Origin: UMGS1370 sp046957575
GTDB taxonomy: Bacteria > Bacillota > Clostridia > Lachnospirales > Lachnospiraceae
Direction: 5' to 3'
Assembly (NCBI GenBank): GCA_046957575.1
Contig: JBKUOG010000012.1
Coordinates: forward strand, 1-64,000
DNA: 64,000 nucleotides
A program made the translations under genes and the position numbers. The number at the start of each line of letters is the position of its first letter. The first letter of the stretch is position 1. The notes beneath the pieces were generated by a model. That model searched no databases and was not told the DNA's origin. It was given only the letters and a program-made list of their open reading frames with translations. Below are positions 24,949-33,380 of the stretch, one piece after another.

Positions 24949-26919
24949 TTACTCCTGAAGCATTTGGATGTGATTTAATTCATTTTCTGCACCAGTCAGC
25001 TCTTTGTTAATTCCGATATATTCCTGATACATATCTTTATTGAGCGGGAGAGCCAAACTGCCTCTTACATTTAAAATATCCTGTCCCGGCTCTGAAAGGA
25101 GATAGCTCATAAATGCTTCTGCCGCTTCTCGTTCCTCTTGTGTCAGCTCAGAAGATATACTAAGCTGCTCAGAAAATCTGGCATATACCTGTCCGCTTCC
25201 TATTTCAGATGGCCAGACTACCTCGTACAATCCGGTCAGTTTCTCCTGTACCTGCCCATAGTCACTGGTTGTCCCCAGCAAAACGGCCGTTTCTTTGTCA
25301 TAAAAACTTTCTTTTTCCTGGGCAGTTTTATCTGCATTTCCCATTTCCCAAAGAAAGTCCTGATACAAAGCTTTATCTTCGGAATCCATGCAAAATTGGC
25401 CCTCCAGAATTTGTTCTTTCGCCCATTGGGATTTGGACTGCTCGGTTCCTTCTCCCATCATTCCAATATTTACATAAACTACTGGCATTTCAAAACCTGT
25501 CGGCATTTGATTGCGGCTTTTTCCATACTCTTCTATCTGGTCCTGAAAATAATAAGTGTCCTCTTTTAAGTCCTTTCCAAAATTCTCTAAAGGTACTGCT
25601 GCTTCTTTCAGTTCTTCCTCTGTAAATCCGCTGCTGCTAAAGATATCCGGTTTCTCAAGACTGCCGGATACAGCAGCTTTTTTCTCTCTTTCCTCTGTTT
25701 CTTTTAAAGTAATGTGAATATCTTTATAATACTGGTTAAACTCCTCTGCTGCAGTTTCGTACAGTTCCTTCCTGCCCTCTTTATCCCCTTCTATCCATAG
25801 TTCCAGATCTGCCTTTAACCCATATGCCTGTTTCCGCTTATTTTGATACAGCATAAAACAGGCTCCGCTTCCTATACATAAAACCAGCCCGATTACGCCG
25901 ATTCTCATCCATCTGAAACGTTTTCTTCGGGAGATTTCCATATTTAACGGAATTACCTTTTTTTCCTGAAGAATGGCGCCTATAAACTGGTCCATGCTTT
26001 GAAAGCGCAGATTCTGGTCCAGAGCCATTGCCCGCATAATGCTGTCATTTAAATAATCCGGTATGTCTGCATTTAAAACTTTTGGTTCTATCAATTCATC
26101 CTTTTCCACCCTGTTTACAGACTCATCCGGCATTTTTCCTGTCAGCGCTCTGTAAAGAACTGCTCCTAATGCATAAATATCCGTCCATGGGCCTTGACGA
26201 CTCTTATTGCGGTACTGTTCCGGCGGCGCATAGCCTGGTTTTAAGATAACAGACATGGTCTTTTCACTTTCGCCAGCAGAAAATCTGGCTGCACCAAAGT
26301 CAATCAGCTTAATCCGCCCATCGCTGCACATGAAAATATTATCCGGGCTGACATCCCTGTGAATAATCTTATGTTTATGAATAATTTTCAGCGCATTGGC
26401 AACCTCAATTACAACGCTGACTCCCATGTCAATATCTACTTTTCCGCCATGCTGACTAATATATTCTTTAAAAGAAACTCCATCCAGAAACTCCATAATA
26501 ATATAAGCAGTATTATTTTCCTGGAAATAATCAATGACATTGACAATATTGGGCTGCTGGTTAAATTTGGCCATGTTCTGGGCTTCATCCAAAAAGCGGC
26601 TTTTTCCGGCCTGAAATTCCCGTTCCTTATTACCGCTGTAAATAATTACTTCTTTTTCTTCCGGAATTCGATTTACCATTCCGCTTGGATAGTATTCTTT
26701 TACCGCTACTACCCGATCTAATTTTGTATCCCAGGCCCGGTAGGTAATACCGAAACCGCCCAGACCCAAGACTGTGCCTACCTCAAACCGGTTCCCCAGC
26801 ATGACTCCCGGTAAAAGGCAGTACGCTTCTTTTGGGGCTTGTCCCCTTAAAAATCCGCAATGAGGGCAGATCTCAAACTGGTCATCATATTCTTTCATGC
26901 AGTTAAAGCATCTGACCAT
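24949..26919 (-). CDS. Zinc-ribbon Ser/Thr kinase fused to extracellular solute-binding-protein domain
   Basis: 656 aa. Zinc ribbon C4, C7, C18, C21; kinase domain about 45-315 with GLGGFG loop, K74, H187-R188-D189, D207-F208-G209 and PGYAPPEQY activation segment; TM about 338-358. The rest (about 370-656) looks like a family-1 ABC solute-binding protein: DLELWIEGDKEGRKELYETA at the start and FMSYLLSEPGQDILNVRGSL near the end. This suggests a kinase switched by an extracellular ligand, probably a sugar or peptide. The catalytic loop is HRDVSPDN (Ser for Lys). The start overlaps the upstream phosphatase gene by 17 nt, implying coupled translation. Confidence 0.85.
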   Translation of the reverse strand: MVRCFNCMKEYDDQFEICPHCGFLRGQAPKEAYCLLPGVMLGNRFEVGTVLGLGGFGITYRAWDTKLDRVVAVKEYYPSGMVNRIPEEKEVIIYSGNKEREFQAGKSRFLDEAQNMAKFNQQPNIVNVIDYFQENNTAYIIMEFLDGVSFKEYISQHGGKVDIDMGVSVVIEVANALKIIHKHKIIHRDVSPDNIFMCSDGRIKLIDFGAARFSAGESEKTMSVILKPGYAPPEQYRNKSRQGPWTDIYALGAVLYRALTGKMPDESVNRVEKDELIEPKVLNADIPDYLNDSIMRAMALDQNLRFQSMDQFIGAILQEKKVIPLNMEISRRKRFRWMRIGVIGLVLCIGSGACFMLYQNKRKQAYGLKADLELWIEGDKEGRKELYETAAEEFNQYYKDIHITLKETEEREKKAAVSGSLEKPDIFSSSGFTEEELKEAAVPLENFGKDLKEDTYYFQDQIEEYGKSRNQMPTGFEMPVVYVNIGMMGEGTEQSKSQWAKEQILEGQFCMDSEDKALYQDFLWEMGNADKTAQEKESFYDKETAVLLGTTSDYGQVQEKLTGLYEVVWPSEIGSGQVYARFSEQLSISSELTQEEREAAEAFMSYLLSEPGQDILNVRGSLALPLNKDMYQEYIGINKELTGAENELNHIQMLQE

Positions 26920-27730
26920 GACTGCATCCCCCTTTCATTTCTTTCTCGTATTTCATCAGAATTACTGTTGTATTATCCTGAGTCCTTTCTGCGCAGCGTT
27001 TAGACATGTCCAAAAGTCTGGCCGCTGCCAGTTCCATGTCAAAATCATTATCCCGAATCATGGCATAAATCTTTTGTTCGCTCATGGCTTTGTAAAGTCC
27101 GTCACTGCACAGCAGCACAATATCCCCATCCTGCAGCACAAAGGGCTGTCTGTTTATATCTGTTCTGGCCAGGCCGTTCATGCCCACATAACTGATTAAA
27201 GCCTCTGCCATTCTGGTGTTGGATTCTTCCTCAAATTTCTTTGCGGAAATCATTCCAGCATCTCTCTGTTCAGTCAGTTGGAGACGATAATTATGTTCTC
27301 TGGTTAAAGTCTTGATTTTATCTTCTCTTATAAGATAGAGTTTGCTGTCTCCTACAGACATAATATAGAGTTCTCCATCCCGAATCAGAGCTGCCAGCGC
27401 AGTAGTTCCTGCATTGAGGGCTTTCCCATTTTTGTCTGTCAGTCCGGCAACCATTTTATCCATCTTTTTCGCTGTGTCAAAGAAAAATCCTGGAATATCA
27501 TGCTGGGGCCTTTCTTTTAAAAAGGCGCCTGCCATTACAGAGACTGCGGTCTGGCTTGCTGCTTCTCCGCCGTTTAATCCGCCCATTCCATCACACAAGA
27601 TCCCCAGGACATCTCTTTTGTCTGTATAAATATAAGCAAAATCCTGCTGATACTCTCTGGTGCCGATAATGCCTCCGATGCCTGTCTGTACATCCAAAGC
27701 GTTTTCTATCTGATTTGTAATATAGTTCAT
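26903..27730 (-). CDS. PP2C-family Ser/Thr phosphatase (island copy 2)
   Basis: 275 aa cytoplasmic metal-dependent phosphatase. PP2C motifs in order: IIGTREYQQDFAYI, ILCDGMGGLNGGEAAS (metal ligands), NAGTTALAALI, IMSVGDSKLYLI, LLCSDGLYKAM and TQDNTTVILM. It should reverse phosphorylation by the kinase whose gene it overlaps by 17 nt. It begins 4 nt after the VWA-FHA gene. The DGMGGLNGGE form has Leu where DGMGGH is usual. Confidence 0.9.
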   Translation of the reverse strand: MNYITNQIENALDVQTGIGGIIGTREYQQDFAYIYTDKRDVLGILCDGMGGLNGGEAASQTAVSVMAGAFLKERPQHDIPGFFFDTAKKMDKMVAGLTDKNGKALNAGTTALAALIRDGELYIMSVGDSKLYLIREDKIKTLTREHNYRLQLTEQRDAGMISAKKFEEESNTRMAEALISYVGMNGLARTDINRQPFVLQDGDIVLLCSDGLYKAMSEQKIYAMIRDNDFDMELAAARLLDMSKRCAERTQDNTTVILMKYEKEMKGGCSHGQML

Positions 27731-27734
27731 CCTT

Positions 27735-29441
27735 CTACCGCCATGTAAGAATCATTTCCATAGGGCCGGCTTTGACCACATCTCCTGAATTCAGTTTTGT
27801 TCTGACATTCGCTTCCAGCCTTGTCTCATTCACCCTGGTTCCATTGGTACTGTTTAAATCTGTAATCCAAATCTCATTTCCGTCTCTTTCCAAGCGGAAA
27901 TGTTCTTTTGAAACCCTTGGATTTTTCAGCAGAATATTGCAGGGTTCTCTTCTTCCGGCAGTCAATACCGTTTTTATCGGCCACTGAAGTTTTACAGGCT
28001 GTTCCCCCTTTTCCCGGATTTCAATACTTAACATGATTTCATCCTTTTTTTCATCAAAATCTTTTTCCTGTGAAATTGAATCAAAATCAAGTTCAGACAA
28101 ATCTTCTGCTTTTCGCTTTCCGACCTTTGCCAAAATCACGATGCACAAAACCACAATTGCTGCCACTAATAAAAATAATAATGTCCGGTAATCGGAAGGT
28201 GTTTTTTTCTCTTCTGTCTCAACATATAAGAATCCGGCATTTTTTACTGGATTTTTTTCCATGGAACAGTCTGCAATCCCAGTGCAGGAAATCTTGTACT
28301 CTCCTGTCTGAAAGTCTTCTGTCAGTGTCAGCACAACTGCATCGCTGTTTTCTCCGCTCACCATAATTCCACTGACTCCTGCAAGTTTGCCATCCAGAGA
28401 TACCATATAGTTGGACACATTTTCCAATCCGATCACAGGCTCGCTAAAGCGGATCTGTATCTGTCTGTCACCTGCCTGGACTATTTCCACAATCTCTGGC
28501 TCTGCCGTATCCGGAATCCATCGGGCATTCATCACCTGTTTTGACATAGTTTTATCTGAGTCCGATGCGCGCAGAAGAAATGTGGTCATCGCATTGCTTA
28601 CCAGATTGTTTCTGGCCTGAAATTCCAGCCGGTTCATGGACAGCAAATTCCTTTGAAGTTCGTCTAACGTGCCAGCCGTTTCCCCTTGTTTTATCAGGGT
28701 CAAATTGCCTCCCGTCATACGGGAAAACTCACCGAAACTATTGATATTATTCCGATCTGTCTCTTCAATGCACATGGCATAAACCGGAATCCCCTTTTGC
28801 TGAAGATCGCTCTGGGCCTCCTGAGACATGGTTTTGCCCACTGCAATATCTTCTCCGTCAGAAAAGACTACCATCACCTTTCGCCTGCATTCTTCTGCCG
28901 TTACCGCAGATGCATGTTCTCCGGCCTGGGACATTGCCTCAAAAAGCAGAGTTTCCTGATCGTCATTTGACAGTTCGCTTAAAACCAGTTCCAATTCCCC
29001 GTCTGTCTGGGAACCGTCGCACAGCAAACGTACCTCTTCTCCAAAACTATATAAAATCAGGCGATCCTGTTTTCGCAGATTCCTCTGAAATTCTAAAATT
29101 TCATCTTTTATTTCCAAAAAGTGCTTTTTAGGAATGGAGCCTGAAATATCTAATAATACATAGTAATAAATGGTTTCTCCTGTATCCTCAAATACCTGAT
29201 TTTGGACAAATTGCAGACGTTCCTGTCCCAGATACCCCTCCACAGTCTCATTTGTTCTGTCCGGCAGATTTCCGTATACAAATACTTCCGGAAGATTCAG
29301 ATACACACTCTCCAGGTTTTCTTCCTGAATGGTCTGCTCACTTTGAATCTCTGTTTCTTCTGCAAATGCTGCTCCTGCTGCTGCCAGACTTATAAAAACG
29401 CCCATCACTGCAGCAGCAGCCCTTTTTCTCATTTTTCCCAT
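27735..29441 (-). CDS. VWA - Ig-like - TM - FHA membrane protein
   Basis: About 568 aa. Signal peptide (ends GAAFA), extracellular von Willebrand A domain with intact MIDAS DISGS and FSDGED, an SbsA/Big-type Ig-like domain (IQIRFSEPVIGLENVSNYMV), TM (LLFLLVAAIVVLCIVILA), and a cytoplasmic FHA domain (AGRREPCNILL, RVSKEHFRL, DLNSTNGTRVN). It thus joins an outside metal/protein-binding module to an inside phospho-Thr reader. ATG 29441 or 29432 is favoured over 29525 because the latter overlaps the previous gene by 56 nt and lacks a signal-peptide-like start. Flanked by the two PP2C genes. Confidence 0.87.
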   Translation of the reverse strand: MGKMRKRAAAAVMGVFISLAAAGAAFAEETEIQSEQTIQEENLESVYLNLPEVFVYGNLPDRTNETVEGYLGQERLQFVQNQVFEDTGETIYYYVLLDISGSIPKKHFLEIKDEILEFQRNLRKQDRLILYSFGEEVRLLCDGSQTDGELELVLSELSNDDQETLLFEAMSQAGEHASAVTAEECRRKVMVVFSDGEDIAVGKTMSQEAQSDLQQKGIPVYAMCIEETDRNNINSFGEFSRMTGGNLTLIKQGETAGTLDELQRNLLSMNRLEFQARNNLVSNAMTTFLLRASDSDKTMSKQVMNARWIPDTAEPEIVEIVQAGDRQIQIRFSEPVIGLENVSNYMVSLDGKLAGVSGIMVSGENSDAVVLTLTEDFQTGEYKISCTGIADCSMEKNPVKNAGFLYVETEEKKTPSDYRTLLFLLVAAIVVLCIVILAKVGKRKAEDLSELDFDSISQEKDFDEKKDEIMLSIEIREKGEQPVKLQWPIKTVLTAGRREPCNILLKNPRVSKEHFRLERDGNEIWITDLNSTNGTRVNETRLEANVRTKLNSGDVVKAGPMEMILTWR

Positions 29442-29469
29442 TCCCGTTTTTGTCCTTCCTGCACATTTC

Positions 29470-30198
29470 TCAAACAATCCAAACCCCAATGGCTGAATAA
29501 TTATCCATATCTTTCCGTTTTCCATTCTTTTTCACAATGGTTTCCATTTTTTCCAGCCACTGAGCCGGATTCGCTGACTTTTTTAAACATGCTTCCATTT
29601 TCTTTTCATCAATTAATTCCCAAAATCCATCGCTGCACAATAAAAATGCCATATTAGGAGTCAGAGGAATAGGCGTAGATAACTCATATTTAGGAGGGGC
29701 TGACGGCTCTCCCATTGCTCTGAGAACCCTGTTTCTGTCCGGATGATTCCGAATCTTTTTCTCTTTTAGTTCCCCTGCATTTACCAGCATTTGAGGGACA
29801 CTGTGATCCAGAGTCCTGGTCTGGATTTTCCCATTGCGAAACACATACAGCCTGGAATCGCCGACATGTCCATATACAGCATAGTCATTTGCAAGTTCCA
29901 ACACTACCAGCGTTGTCCGCATCCCGCGTTTATGGATATCTCCTTCCTGCAGCTTCAGGATCTTTTCTTGGGCACACCGAAAAAATTCCGATAAATCCAT
30001 TGCTTTTCGGTTCTTATCATTAGAAAACTCCTGGATTACCGCATCCACTGCTGCCTGGGATGCCACTTCCCCATTCCCATGACCTCCTAATCCGTCTGCC
30101 AGGACAAAGCAGAATCCGGAGCCATTCTGATACATTCCAATATAATCTTCATTGTGCTCTCTGTCTCCCGCATTGCTGAGCAATTCAAATTTCACCAT
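29470..30198 (-). CDS. PP2C-family Ser/Thr phosphatase (island copy 1)
   Basis: 242 aa, PrpC/Stp type. Motifs: NAGDREHNEDYIG, FVLADGLGGHGNGEVAS, MRTTLVVLEL, YGHVGDSRLYVFR, LLCSDGFWELI and DNYSAIGVWIV. Metal ligands appear intact. GGAG precedes ATG 30198. A terminator with interleaved hairpins separates it from the upstream FHA gene, so it may begin a second transcription unit within the island. Confidence 0.9.
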   Translation of the reverse strand: MVKFELLSNAGDREHNEDYIGMYQNGSGFCFVLADGLGGHGNGEVASQAAVDAVIQEFSNDKNRKAMDLSEFFRCAQEKILKLQEGDIHKRGMRTTLVVLELANDYAVYGHVGDSRLYVFRNGKIQTRTLDHSVPQMLVNAGELKEKKIRNHPDRNRVLRAMGEPSAPPKYELSTPIPLTPNMAFLLCSDGFWELIDEKKMEACLKKSANPAQWLEKMETIVKKNGKRKDMDNYSAIGVWIV

Positions 30199-30215
30199 AA
30201 TATTTTCTCCTATCG

Positions 30216-30270
30216 AAAAAGTAAGGCCCTCCAGGATAAAGCTTCGGAAGGCCTTACTTATGCTTTATCC
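30216..30270 (-). terminator. Terminator/attenuator with interleaved inverted repeats
   Basis: GTAAGGCC (30221-30228) pairs with GGCCTTAC (30250-30257), followed on the minus strand by T5 (30220-30216). A second pair, GGATAAAGC (30234-30242) and GCTTTATCC (30262-30270), crosses the first, so the two stems either exclude each other or form a pseudoknot. Confidence 0.7.
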
Positions 30271-30316
30271 TGCTGCTGTTTCAGTTTGCTGCTATTCAGG
30301 AAAAGCTAATTATTTA

Positions 30317-31192
30317 TTACTCCAGACGAAAACTGTTTGCCTTATCGCCAAGGTAAATAATTGTACCGCGGGCCACTAACTTCGCTGTACCTTCTTCAAA
30401 CCGAGTTCCATTTTCTGTAAATGTACCGGAGGTGGCAGAATAATTGGTCACATAATAATTATCTGTCTTTGCGTCGTAGTGAATCTTGCAGTGAAGGCGG
30501 CTGACTTTTGACTGGAACTGGTTAAATACGATCTGACATACAGATGCGTCTCTTCCCATTACAATCTCAGAACCATCGCTGACATCGAATGTAAATCCTG
30601 TATACTCACCTGCAAGTCCCCGGAGCACAGCAGGCTCTCTCGGAATTACTCCGCCTTCTCTGTCTTCTATATATCCATCGTTGGTAACTATGACATCAGA
30701 AAACGCAATCATCATTTTAAAAACAGTGGCAATAATTCCCATGCCAGGGATAACAGTCAGCCATGCAGTATTGGGATTGAAACGGAATTTTCCAAAAAAG
30801 TCTCTGTAATACAGGAAAGTAAACACCATAACTGCAATGGCATATCCGCATAAAATTACAGTAACTGCAACCAGATTTTTTGTTAATCCCAAAACAATCC
30901 AGCTTACCAGAGCAGTTATAACCCCAATAATCGTTGCAGATTCTCCAAACAGGAAGATATTCCACCAGGGTCTTTCTGTAATCTCCATCATGTAAAGCTG
31001 TCTTGCAATCGGAATAAACGGTTTCCAGTCCCCTTCTATTCCTGCTTTTTTTCCAATACACATGTATGTATAGCCGGTAAAGAGATATATTCCCAATGCG
31101 GCAAGAAAAATCACTACCCATGACATACTCATAAATACAGATGCCAGTCTTTGTATCGTTTCCGCCAAAGACATTAATTCATAAAAATCCAT
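30317..31192 (-). CDS. Polytopic membrane protein with C-terminal FHA domain
   Basis: 291 aa. About four hydrophobic segments in residues 20-165 (WVVIFLAALGIYLFTGYTYM, ATIIGVITALVSWIVLGL, LVAVTVILCGYAIAVMVF, AWLTVIPGMGIIATVFKMMI) of the DUF5684/signal-peptidase-I-like type often paired with FHA in Firmicutes. A cytoplasmic FHA follows (about 210-290; IVMGRDASVCQIVF, VSRLHCKI, SATSGTFTENG). It probably tethers phospho-Thr partners to the membrane. It starts 17 nt after the first FHA gene's stop. Confidence 0.82.
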   Translation of the reverse strand: MDFYELMSLAETIQRLASVFMSMSWVVIFLAALGIYLFTGYTYMCIGKKAGIEGDWKPFIPIARQLYMMEITERPWWNIFLFGESATIIGVITALVSWIVLGLTKNLVAVTVILCGYAIAVMVFTFLYYRDFFGKFRFNPNTAWLTVIPGMGIIATVFKMMIAFSDVIVTNDGYIEDREGGVIPREPAVLRGLAGEYTGFTFDVSDGSEIVMGRDASVCQIVFNQFQSKVSRLHCKIHYDAKTDNYYVTNYSATSGTFTENGTRFEEGTAKLVARGTIIYLGDKANSFRLE

Positions 31193-31209
31193 TTTTACTC
31201 CCCCCTGTT

Positions 31210-31797
31210 TTATTCTGGCATCGGCCAGGTAAATTTATCATCACAGCAAGGAATCAGCATTAATGATACGTCTCCTACCTGAATAATGTCATTTTTCACA
31301 ATCTTTTTAGGCTCTAATACTACCTCATCCTTTAAATAAAACAATTCTCTGGAATCGCCGGGACGCACCATAAATATGTTCTGTCTTGGCTCATAGATTA
31401 CAATCGCGTGACGTCTGCGGGATACAGTGTTGTCTCCTGCCAGGCAAACATCCATATCGCTGTCTCTTCCTATAAAATTGGAACCGCTCTGTAAACAATA
31501 ATCTTTGCCTGCAAATGGGCCTCCCACACAGACCAGCCACCCCACTGTAGGTCTGGATGTTCCCTCCAGCTGATCGTTGGCTGTCAGGCTGATGGTTTTT
31601 CCCTCATCCAAATCATTGGTAATTTTATCCAGTTCATTTCCTGCCACTGTTTTGTCCGGATCCTCAACAGGCATCCTCTGCTCTTGGCCGCTCAGATACA
31701 CTGTGACATTGTCATCCACTGATCCATTGCAGTGAGGACAGGATGGATATTTGTCTGCATCATAATAATGCCCCTGACTGCATCTTACCGTTCTCAT
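31210..31797 (-). CDS. Zinc-ribbon FHA-domain protein, first gene of the signalling island
   Basis: 195 aa soluble protein. N-terminal metal ribbon C6-xxx-H10 ... C20-xx-C23 (RCSQGHYYDADKYPSCPHC), a linker, then FHA domain (about 85-190; GSNFIGRDSDMDVCL, DNTVSRRRHAIVIYE). Two linker threonines in D-P-D-K-T and D-E-G-K-T-I contexts resemble kinase target sites of GarA-like FHA proteins (inference). An extended -10 promoter lies 49 nt upstream, so the island's transcription probably starts here. Confidence 0.85.
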   Translation of the reverse strand: MRTVRCSQGHYYDADKYPSCPHCNGSVDDNVTVYLSGQEQRMPVEDPDKTVAGNELDKITNDLDEGKTISLTANDQLEGTSRPTVGWLVCVGGPFAGKDYCLQSGSNFIGRDSDMDVCLAGDNTVSRRRHAIVIYEPRQNIFMVRPGDSRELFYLKDEVVLEPKKIVKNDIIQVGDVSLMLIPCCDDKFTWPMPE

Positions 31798-31845
31798 ACT
31801 CCACTCTCCTAGTCTTTCAAATTTTTGATATATAACATCAACCTG

Positions 31846-31854
31846 ATTATACCA
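31846..31854 (-). promoter_or_regulatory. Extended -10 promoter of the signalling island
   Basis: Minus strand TGGTATAAT (hexamer 31846-31851), about 49 nt before the first FHA gene. No strong -35 is visible. Confidence 0.5.
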
Positions 31855-31910
31855 AATTGTCCCTGTTTTCTTTCATACTTGACAAAATTCACTGCTTTTC
31901 GAGCATAATT

Positions 31911-31955
31911 AAACAGGCCCATCCATAGCTGGTTCTGCTATGGGCGGACCTGTTT
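31911..31955. terminator. Terminator after the LacI/TRAP operon
   Basis: AAACAGG...CCTGTTT outer arms with inner CCATAGC/GCTATGG form a long stem just after the cupin stop. T-rich on the exit side for both strands. Confidence 0.6.
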
Positions 31956-31960
31956 TGGTG

Positions 31961-32338
31961 TTATCTGTTTTGATTTATCTGTTCCTGAGCCCAATGGTCT
32001 ACAATAATATCTGGAGCATATACAAACATCATATGCATATCTTCCTCTCCAGTATTCGATAAAGAATGGCTCTTTCCCGAAGGAATAAATACAAAATCTC
32101 CCTCTTTTACTCTCTGCTTTTCTCCATCAATTTCTATCACTCCATAACCTTTTAAAATAGTATAGCTTTCTACTGTTTCGTGATTATGTTCTGGAATCCC
32201 TCCCCCAGGATAAATCACAACAAAGCCCTGACAAAACTTTTCTCCTCGAATTGCTCCATTTTGTCCTAAAATCACTCTGGTTCTGCGTCCTGCTGGAAAT
32301 TCCATTCCTTCAATATCAAAAATATTAATTTTATCCAT
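31961..32338 (-). CDS. Small cupin-domain protein
   Basis: 125 aa single cupin barrel. Metal-site motifs GGGIPEHNHETVESYTILKG (H, H, E) and GDFVFIPSGKSHSLSN (H). Small cupins of this type bind or isomerise sugars or organic acids. It is the last gene of the TRAP/SDR locus, 20 nt after the lacI-type regulator, so it likely acts on the imported compound or its product; the reaction is unknown. Confidence 0.8.
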   Translation of the reverse strand: MDKINIFDIEGMEFPAGRRTRVILGQNGAIRGEKFCQGFVVIYPGGGIPEHNHETVESYTILKGYGVIEIDGEKQRVKEGDFVFIPSGKSHSLSNTGEEDMHMMFVYAPDIIVDHWAQEQINQNR

Positions 32339-32358
32339 TTATACAACTTCTTTCTGAC

Positions 32359-33354
32359 TTAAATTTTTCTAACTGATTCACGAATGATTAATTTTCCACA
32401 GAAATAAGTATTGCTTTTACGAGCACAGGTCGCAGTTTTCATCTGCTCTTCCAGTTTTCCAAAGACTAATTTTGCGGTGTCTTGAAGAGAATGCCTCAAC
32501 GTCGTTAGCGGTGGAGTTAGATATTTAACAAATGGAATATCATCAAACCCAATTACCGAAATGTCTTCTGGAATTTTCAATCCCAATTCATGGATTCCCT
32601 GATAAATTCCAAAAACCATATAATCATTGAATGCAAAAATAGCTGTTGGTCTGTTCTCCTTTTGTAATAACTCTACCGTTTTTTCATAAGCATCATCTTC
32701 TGAGTGGATATTTCTAATAACGTAATCATTCTTTTGCTCCACTCCATATTCTTCCATTGCTTTCATCGCACCTTGAAAACGTTCCTGATTATACTGACAA
32801 TCTTTATCATTAATTATGAAAGCAATATCTCTATGGCCATTTTCTAAAAGGTAATGAACCACTTGATAAGCAGCTTCTACATTGTCAATATTTATGCATG
32901 GAACATCCAGATCAAACGTACGATTAACTACCACCATTGGAATTGCACCTACAAAAGGCCTTACATGCTCTACGCTTTCCGTCGATGCAATATACAAAAT
33001 CCCATCAACGAATAAATTCTGCAGCGTTTCAAAATACTCTTTTTCTTTTTCTGCATCCCCCAGTGCATCACACAAAATCATAGAATATCCTGCTTTTGTG
33101 GCATATGTCTCCATACACTTTACAATTTCCGGATAGTACGGATTCATAATATCTGGGATTATCAAACCTATCAGTTTGCTTCCGCCTTTTTTTAAACTTC
33201 TTGCTGCCAAATTAGGTTTATAATTCAATATACGAACAGCATCCAATATCTTTTGCTTCTTCTCCGGCTCTACATACGCAATTCCCGACAATGCTCTGGA
33301 GACAGTACTCGGAGAGACCCCTGCATATTTTGCCACATCCCGAATTCCAGCCAT
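32359..33354 (-). CDS. LacI-family transcription regulator
   Basis: 331 aa. N-terminal HTH (IRDVAKYAGVSPSTVSRAL) with hinge, then a periplasmic-binding-protein-like effector domain (LIGLIIPDIMNPYYPEIV, IFAFNDYMVFGIYQ, VIGFDDIPFVKYLTPPLTT). ATG 33354 has GGAG 8 nt upstream and is preferred to 33363. It is encoded within the operon it probably controls; two operator-like palindromes sit at the operon's promoter near 39919-39969. Confidence 0.9.
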   Translation of the reverse strand: MAGIRDVAKYAGVSPSTVSRALSGIAYVEPEKKQKILDAVRILNYKPNLAARSLKKGGSKLIGLIIPDIMNPYYPEIVKCMETYATKAGYSMILCDALGDAEKEKEYFETLQNLFVDGILYIASTESVEHVRPFVGAIPMVVVNRTFDLDVPCINIDNVEAAYQVVHYLLENGHRDIAFIINDKDCQYNQERFQGAMKAMEEYGVEQKNDYVIRNIHSEDDAYEKTVELLQKENRPTAIFAFNDYMVFGIYQGIHELGLKIPEDISVIGFDDIPFVKYLTPPLTTLRHSLQDTAKLVFGKLEEQMKTATCARKSNTYFCGKLIIRESVRKI

Positions 33355-33380
33355 ATGACACACTCCTTTAAATAAATGTC

